From: Candidatus Andersenbacteria bacterium RIFCSPHIGHO2_02_FULL_45_11
GTDB lineage: Bacteria; Patescibacteriota; Andersenbacteria; UBA10190
Length of the DNA stretch: 11,452 nt
Assembly (NCBI GenBank): GCA_001817055.1
Contig: MHHP01000007.1
Coordinates: 1-11,452, forward strand
Direction of reading: 5' to 3'
The notes under the pieces are model-generated. The model was not told where the DNA came from. It was given only the letters and a program-made list of their open reading frames with translations, and ran no database searches. Positions 6,688 through 11,452 of this stretch are shown here, piece after piece (position 1 is the first letter of the stretch; each line of letters begins with the position of its first letter). Made by a program: the position numbers and the translations under genes.

Positions 6688-7323
6688 ATGATTATTACTC
6701 GTCCCGAGTATGATGTTTCAACGCGGTATCTCTCTGCCTGGAGTAAGGAAATTATAAAAGAAGCAAAAAGGAAAAATATCGAGGTTATTGATTTGCATGC
6801 AGAAAAAGCCTCAAAGAAAGAGTTTGAAGGAAGAGTTGCGAAAAAAGATCCCGATCTTGTTGTTTTGAATGGTTATGGAAATACGTATTGTGTAACAGGG
6901 CATGATGAAGAAGTATTGGTCCGGGCGGGGCATAACAGCGAATTACTACGGAACAGAATTACCTATGCAGTTTCTTGCAGTTCAGCTTCGGTCTTGGGTA
7001 ATGAAGTAGCGTCTTTTCCCTATACAACGTATATCGGATATACCGATGATTTTGTTTTTCCGTTATCGCAAAAATGTATTCGCAAGCCCTTGCAAGACGA
7101 GCGCGCTGGCAGGTGCTTAAAAATATCAAATCACGTAGTGTTAAGCCTATTAAAGGGGCATTCTTCGGGCGAAGCAGTTCAACGATCAAAACGAATGGCG
7201 CAAGAAGAGATTAATAAGCTTCTTACTAGTACGGGAGACGCTGAGGCTACCTTCGATGCACGAATTTTATGGTGGAATCTTCGTAACCAAGTTTGCTTAG
7301 GTGACGAAAATAAGAAAATATAA
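6688..7323 (+). CDS. Caspase/CHAT-like (clan CD) protein with His-to-Tyr change
   Basis: A 211-residue protein whose strand order fits the caspase-haemoglobinase fold: IEVIDL (31-36), DLVVLNGYGN (56-65), ITYAVSCSSA (91-100), then TTYIGYTDDFVFPL (113-126). In clan CD peptidases the third strand ends in a catalytic HG and the fourth in a catalytic Cys. Here Cys97 (6976-6978) lies exactly at the expected place in AVSCSSA, but the His position is Tyr63 (codon TAT at 6874-6876, one base from CAT) in NGYG. His72 in VTGHDEE is nearby. The C-terminal 70 residues are helical. No signal peptide is seen, so it should act in the cytoplasm. If active it could be a protease effector; if not, a decoy or binding protein. 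It is the last gene of a three-gene operon. The fold call is pattern-based. Confidence 0.7.
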   Translation: MIITRPEYDVSTRYLSAWSKEIIKEAKRKNIEVIDLHAEKASKKEFEGRVAKKDPDLVVLNGYGNTYCVTGHDEEVLVRAGHNSELLRNRITYAVSCSSASVLGNEVASFPYTTYIGYTDDFVFPLSQKCIRKPLQDERAGRCLKISNHVVLSLLKGHSSGEAVQRSKRMAQEEINKLLTSTGDAEATFDARILWWNLRNQVCLGDENKKI

Positions 7324-7366
7324 AGCAGTAACAACATTCGTACTTCTACCCAGTTATACTGAGCTG

Positions 7367-7418
7367 TTTTCTGCTATAGTAACTACGTGACCTTCACGAG
7401 GATATTTTTTGTAGTTGC
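7367..7418 (+). repeat. Promoter/start module, copy 3 (intact gene)
   Basis: The counterpart of 6065-6116, with 50 of 52 bases equal by eye. It carries TGC-TATAGT, AACTAC, GTG and the first codons of the signal peptide, and it leads into the full-length secreted protein. Confidence 0.85.
7372..7380 (+). promoter_or_regulatory. Extended -10 promoter of the giant secreted protein gene
   Basis: TGC-TATAGT, then six bases and GTG at 7387. The transcription start would fall on or next to the GTG, giving a leaderless mRNA. A stop codon in the same frame at 7360-7362, with no other start between, fixes 7387 as the only possible start. Confidence 0.65.
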
Positions 7419-10400
7419 GAGCGTTGGAATTGCGCTTGGTGCGTTTGGTGGGATATTCAATACTCCTACCGCTCACGCTGTGCTTTCCAACGGCGCTAAC
7501 GCCATAGACCTCCTGGGCCAATACGACACATACGCATCATCAGACTTTGCTCCCGTATACGGCACCGCCAACACCAACAGCGCACCCAATGCGATTGGGA
7601 TGACTGACCCACCTGATGTTGCTTTTGATGGTACGAATCATCGATTGTTTGTTGCTGATAATACGAATAATCGTGTCCTTGTATATAACCTAAATACAAA
7701 CAACACGCTTGCAGACCATATCGCGGACAATGTGATCGGGCAGCCGGACTTTTACACCGTGAGTGCTGCCACGACTCAGCCAGGATTAAATGCTCCTCGT
7801 GGCCTTGCAGTTGATACTACAAATAATAGACTGTACGTAGCATCGTTTAATGGCAATCACCGCGTCACTGTCTACAACACCTCAAGTATCACCAACGGGA
7901 TGAATGCGGTGAATGTGATTGGGCAGACAACGTTTAGCGGAAGTACTGCAGCAACGAGTCAGCCTGGTTTGAACAATCCTTCTCGTCTCGGATTTGATTC
8001 TACGAACAACAGACTGTATGTCGTTAATTACGCCAGTAACCGTGTCACCGTCTACAACACCTCCACCATCACCAACGGTATGAACGCGGTGAACGTACTT
8101 GGGCAGACGACATTTAGTGGGAGCACTGGTGCAATCACGCAGCCAGGGTTGACTGGTCCAGAGGGCTTGGTTTTTGACTCCACGAATAACAGACTGTATG
8201 TGGCGGATACTAGCAGTAATCGCGTCATGGTCTACAACACCTCAAGTATCACCAACGGCATGAATGCAGTGAATGTGTTAGGACAGCCGACGTTTAGTGA
8301 TAGTAACGGTAATACTTCGCAGTACCAGTTAGCTCAACCTCGTGGAATGGCAGTTGATGCTACAAATAACAGGTTGTATGTAGCGGGGAGTATTGCAAAC
8401 AGTTATGAACGCGTCATGGTCTACAACACCTCAAGTATCACCAATGGTATGAATGCGGTGAACGTATTGGGGCAGACGACGTTTAGTGGAGGCACTGGTG
8501 CAACAAGTCAATCTGGATTGAAAGGTCCGCAAAGCGTTGCACTTGATACTACGAACAGTAGGCTGTATGTTGCAGATCAGACGAACAAGAGAGTGGTTGT
8601 CTACGATGTCGCTTCCATCACGAACGGTGAAAACGCAGTAGACCTCCTCGGCCAATACGATGGCTATGCATCATCAGACTTTACTCCCGTATACGGCACC
8701 GCCAACGCCAACAGCGCACCCAATGCGATTGGGATGAATGGGGCATATGATGTCGCGTTCGATGGAACAAACCATCGGTTGTTTGTTTCTGATCAGAGCA
8801 ATAATCGAGTTTTGGTTTACAATCTTACGTCCGGCAATCTGCTTTCCGACCATATTGCTGATAATGTCATTGGGCAGCCGAACTTTTACACCGTAAGCTC
8901 TGCAACGACGCAGCCAGGGATGAATACTCCGGCAGGTCTTGCATTTGATGCTACGAACAACAGATTGTATGTTGCAGACAGTAATCTAAGTCATCGTGTT
9001 CTCGTCTACAACGTATCATCCATCACCAATGGTATGAATGCAGTGAATGTGATTGGACAGGCGACGTTTAGCGCTGAGGGGTTAGGCACGGCAACCCAGG
9101 CATTACTTTGGACCCCTACTGGTGTCGCGATTGATACGACTAATAACAGGCTATATATTGGGGATAGTAGCAATAACCGTGTCACCGTCTACGACACTAC
9201 TACCATCACTAATGGTGAAAACGCCGTGAATGTACTTGGGCAGACTGCGTTTAATGGAGCAACTGCAACCACCACACAGTTTGGTATGAGTGGTCCGCGA
9301 AATCTTGCACTAGATACTACGAATAATAAATTGTATGTGGCGGAGCAGAACAATAATCGTGTCACCGTCTACGACACCACCACTATCACAAACGGCATGA
9401 ATGCGGTGAATGTATTGGGGCAGACTGCGTTTAATGGAAGTAGTGCGGCAGACACTCAGCCTGGACTTAACGTTCCGTTCGGTGTTGAGATTGATTCGGC
9501 AAATAATCGACTATATGTATCTGCGGCAACAAATAGACGTGTCACCGTCTACGACACTACTACCATCAATAATGGTGAAAACGCAGTGAATGTACTAGGA
9601 CAGACGACGTTTAGTGGAACGAGTGCTGCTACAACACAGCCCGGATTAACTAACCCTCGAGGTCTTGCGGTTGATACGACTAACAACAGGTTGTATGTCG
9701 CGGATACCGGTAATAAGCGAGTCGTTGCCTACGACGTCGCCCCACCCTCCACCATCTCCGGTACCGTCTACACCGACGAAGGAACAACCAGCATCGGAAC
9801 AGGTAAGACCGTCGCCATTAGTATTAACGGTGCATCTGCAAATACCACTACTACCACTGCATCGGACGGCACATACACCCTTACCCCTACAAGCATCTCC
9901 GCAGGGGATGTCATCACCCTATATATAGACGGAGCTACGGAAGATGCGGTGACTGTCACCGTAGCAACGGGAAGCAGTCAAACAGGTGTCGACCTCTATC
10001 AAGACCGCCTCATCACCCGTTGCGATAACAGCAGCTGTAGCCTCACCAACGCCAACCTTGAAACTGCAGAAACCAACGCAGATGCGGATATTGCAAGTAT
10101 TTACTCTGTTGCGAGCAGCAACCTCACCCTTGCATCTGGTAAGCATCTCTTTATCCCAAGCAGCCATACGTTTGCCCCAGGAGGGAATATTACCCTTACG
10201 GGTAACTTCACCAACAATGGTACGTATACCAAGGGCACTGAAACCATCAACATTAATAGCACATCTGCCTCTGCAACACTTAAAACAAATGGCAGCCAAC
10301 TGTATGCTCTTGCCCAGAACGGCAGTGGGGGAACATATACGCTGCAAGATGCGTTATCTGTTGCTACTGATTTGACCATTACTGCAGGTACTCTTGACGT

Positions 10401-11452
10401 TTCTGGTAGCAATTATGGCATTACTGTTGGTGGTAATTTTAGTAATGCAGGAACGTTTACGGCACAAAGTGGAACAGTAACTCTTACCTCAACATCTGCA
10501 AGCGCAACACTTACCAGCGGATCAAGCAGCTTCTATGCTCTTACCCAAAATGGCAGCGGCGGTACATATACCTTGCAGGATGCACTTACGACGACCAATA
10601 ATCTGACTATTACTGCCGGTACATTGGATACAAAGAGTGGAAGTAATTATGGTGTCACCGTAGGCGGTACGTGGAGCAGAAGTGGTACATTTACCGTGAG
10701 AAGCGCAACTCTTACGCTTACCGGAACATCTACGCTTTCTGATACAATGAGCTTTTACAATGTAACGGTGAACGGTAGTAGCCAGACTGTGACATTAGGC
10801 GCTGCGCTTACTGCGACTAACAATTTGACGATTACGGCAGGTACGCTGGATGTAAGTGCAAGTAATTATGGCGTTACGGTGGCCGGTACATGGAGTAACT
10901 CGGGTACGTTTACGGGAAGAAGCGGAACAGTAACATTGAACGGCACGAGCCAAGCTATTACCGGATCTGCGGGCACTACATTTTACAATCTTACAAAAAG
11001 CGTATCTGCAGCTGATACGCTTACATTCCCGATAGCAGTTACTACCACCATTTCAAATAACACAACGCTACAGGGTACGGATGCTACAAATATACTAAGT
11101 TTGCGCTCTTCCAGTGCCGATTCGCAATCTTCTGTAAACATCAGCAATTCCGGCACGCGGACAATCCAATACGTGAACGTGAAAGATAACAACAATACCA
11201 ATGCAACTGCTGTTGAATGTTCAACAGGCTGCGTAAATGCCGGGAATAATACGAACTGGACATTCCCATGGACGGGAACGGTATATTCCGATACGGGAGT
11301 TACGAATATCGGCTCCGGCGTAACAGTCGCAATATCTGTAAATGGTGCGTCAGCTACAACAGGTACCACATCTGCAAGTGGTACATATTCCATTTCACTT
11401 CCCTCAGTCCCATCTGCCGGAGATGTAGTAAGTATATATATAGATGACAACG
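7387..11452 (+). CDS. Giant secreted surface protein: two NHL propellers, Ig-like and adhesin-like repeats (C-terminus off window)
   Basis: Direct translation from GTG 7387 is open to the right edge: at least 1355 residues. A signal peptide (1-31) ends at AHA. Residues 38-784 hold 12 blade motifs of the form GLAVDTTNNRLYVAD...NRVTVYN, starting near residues 77, 139, 201, 260, 320, 383, 455, 517, 579, 639, 699 and 759: two six-bladed NHL-type propellers. Residues 790-870 form an Ig-like or carboxypeptidase-regulatory-like domain (SGTVYTDEG...GTYTL). C879 and C884 follow. Residues about 932-1220 are four filamentous-adhesin-like beta repeats (LTITAGTLD). C1279 and C1283 precede a second Ig-like domain from 1295. 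It is probably an exported or surface-anchored adhesin or binding protein; the anchor must lie beyond the window. Propellers of this type bind partners rather than catalyse, but the ligand is unknown. Confidence 0.88.
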   Translation, partial: MTFTRIFFVVASVGIALGAFGGIFNTPTAHAVLSNGANAIDLLGQYDTYASSDFAPVYGTANTNSAPNAIGMTDPPDVAFDGTNHRLFVADNTNNRVLVYNLNTNNTLADHIADNVIGQPDFYTVSAATTQPGLNAPRGLAVDTTNNRLYVASFNGNHRVTVYNTSSITNGMNAVNVIGQTTFSGSTAATSQPGLNNPSRLGFDSTNNRLYVVNYASNRVTVYNTSTITNGMNAVNVLGQTTFSGSTGAITQPGLTGPEGLVFDSTNNRLYVADTSSNRVMVYNTSSITNGMNAVNVLGQPTFSDSNGNTSQYQLAQPRGMAVDATNNRLYVAGSIANSYERVMVYNTSSITNGMNAVNVLGQTTFSGGTGATSQSGLKGPQSVALDTTNSRLYVADQTNKRVVVYDVASITNGENAVDLLGQYDGYASSDFTPVYGTANANSAPNAIGMNGAYDVAFDGTNHRLFVSDQSNNRVLVYNLTSGNLLSDHIADNVIGQPNFYTVSSATTQPGMNTPAGLAFDATNNRLYVADSNLSHRVLVYNVSSITNGMNAVNVIGQATFSAEGLGTATQALLWTPTGVAIDTTNNRLYIGDSSNNRVTVYDTTTITNGENAVNVLGQTAFNGATATTTQFGMSGPRNLALDTTNNKLYVAEQNNNRVTVYDTTTITNGMNAVNVLGQTAFNGSSAADTQPGLNVPFGVEIDSANNRLYVSAATNRRVTVYDTTTINNGENAVNVLGQTTFSGTSAATTQPGLTNPRGLAVDTTNNRLYVADTGNKRVVAYDVAPPSTISGTVYTDEGTTSIGTGKTVAISINGASANTTTTTASDGTYTLTPTSISAGDVITLYIDGATEDAVTVTVATGSSQTGVDLYQDRLITRCDNSSCSLTNANLETAETNADADIASIYSVASSNLTLASGKHLFIPSSHTFAPGGNITLTGNFTNNGTYTKGTETININSTSASATLKTNGSQLYALAQNGSGGTYTLQDALSVATDLTITAGTLDVSGSNYGITVGGNFSNAGTFTAQSGTVTLTSTSASATLTSGSSSFYALTQNGSGGTYTLQDALTTTNNLTITAGTLDTKSGSNYGVTVGGTWSRSGTFTVRSATLTLTGTSTLSDTMSFYNVTVNGSSQTVTLGAALTATNNLTITAGTLDVSASNYGVTVAGTWSNSGTFTGRSGTVTLNGTSQAITGSAGTTFYNLTKSVSAADTLTFPIAVTTTISNNTTLQGTDATNILSLRSSSADSQSSVNISNSGTRTIQYVNVKDNNNTNATAVECSTGCVNAGNNTNWTFPWTGTVYSDTGVTNIGSGVTVAISVNGASATTGTTSASGTYSISLPSVPSAGDVVSIYIDDN
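7498..8631 (+). repeat. Propeller 1 unit (six blades, 378 residues)
   Basis: Begins with NAIDLLGQYD and a cap segment (YASSDF.PVYGTAN, NSAPNAIGM), followed by six blades. The next unit begins exactly 1134 bases later with the same cap. The cap DNA is almost the same in both units, for example TACGGCACCGCCAAC and AACAGCGCACCCAATGCGAT, while blade interiors have drifted. Linkers between blades share TCAAGTATCACCAA and GGTATGAA-type blocks. Confidence 0.85.
8632..9738 (+). repeat. Propeller 2 unit (six blades, duplicate of propeller 1)
   Basis: Starts NAVDLLGQYDGYASSDF and has six blades ending at VVAYDV (residue 784). The first three blades lie exactly 378 residues after their counterparts in unit 1; later blades differ by one or two residues in position. 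Its later linkers use TCTACGACACTACTACCATC in place of the TCTACAACACCTC type of unit 1, so the copies have been shuffled or drifted since duplication. Confidence 0.8.
9748..10000 (+). repeat. Ig-like domain unit, first copy (second begins at 11269)
   Basis: Encodes ISGTVYTDEG, TSIGTGKTVAISINGA and SAGDVITLYIDGA. The same pattern returns at 11269-11452 as WTGTVYSDTG, TNIGSGVTVAISVNGA and SAGDVVSIYID, cut by the window edge. The two copies flank the four adhesin-like repeats, so a larger module (Ig-like plus beta repeats, about 1.5 kb) may be repeated beyond the window. Confidence 0.7.
10189..11040 (+). repeat. Four filamentous-adhesin-like beta repeats
   Basis: Units start at about 10189 (ITLTGNFTNNGTY), 10372, 10603 and 10825 (LTITAGTLD...NYGVTV). 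The spacing of the last three is 231 and 222 bases (77 and 74 residues). Each holds a GGxxSNSGTFT-like turn and a GTVTL strand; units 1 and 2 share ALxQNGSGGTYTLQDAL. Such Ser/Thr/Gly/Asn-rich repeats fit a long beta-helix stalk. Confidence 0.75.

Noticed and set aside
7860..9700. Regularly spaced repeats resembling a CRISPR array
   Set aside because: Spacing is about 180 bases, the repeats are in frame and vary by codon, and they encode propeller blades.
9768..11450. Several minus-strand frames of 60-155 residues and plus-strand frames opposite or within the giant gene
   Set aside because: They arise from repeat-rich DNA of low stop density. The plus frame from 7387 has a signal peptide and clear repeats throughout.

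Overview
The window reads as a chromosomal fragment of a bacterium with compact, tightly packed genes. I infer a member of the Patescibacteria (candidate phyla radiation) or a similar lineage. The reasons are very small gene spacing, almost no Shine-Dalgarno sequences, -10 boxes that abut start codons, a set of short proteins of unknown function, and a very large secreted repeat protein typical of such genomes. The standard genetic code fits: TGA, TAG and TAA all act as stops. The taxonomic call is inference, not proof.

Layout. (1) Bases 1-4651, minus strand: a five-gene cell-surface glycan cluster transcribed right to left. The order is a GT2 glycosyltransferase, a multi-pass GT-C-like membrane protein, an HPr-kinase-like P-loop protein, a SAM-dependent methyltransferase and a Wzx/PST-type flippase cut by the left edge. 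Genes overlap or sit within 14 bases of each other, so they are probably one operon. Together they could make, modify and flip a lipid-linked glycan. (2) Bases 4652-4922: a divergent promoter region with a degenerate copy of a repeated promoter/start module and a strong operator-like palindrome. (3) Bases 4923-5984, plus strand: a Fic-domain AMP-transferase-like protein with a winged-helix C-terminus. (4) Bases 6065-6228: a second copy of the promoter/start module plus a truncated signal-peptide gene. (5) Bases 6256-7323: a three-gene operon of two small unknown proteins and a caspase/CHAT-like protein whose expected catalytic His is Tyr. (6) Bases 7367-11452: the third, intact copy of the module, driving a secreted protein of at least 1355 residues that runs off the right edge. 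It has a signal peptide, two tandem six-bladed NHL-type propellers made by a 378-residue duplication, an Ig-like/carboxypeptidase-regulatory-like domain, four filamentous-adhesin-like repeats and the start of a second Ig-like domain.

Two of the most important genes, the left-edge flippase (1-727 minus) and the giant secreted protein (7387-11452 plus), are open at the window edges. They were worked out by direct translation.

The most striking pattern is a module of an extended -10 (TGn-TATAGT type), 6 bases and then GTG, followed by an identical signal-peptide beginning. It occurs three times, about 1.3-1.4 kb apart, with a toxin-like or effector-like locus (Fic; caspase-like trio) lodged between successive copies. 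This suggests repeated insertion or duplication events upstream of a surface-protein gene, and it points to leaderless transcription in this organism.
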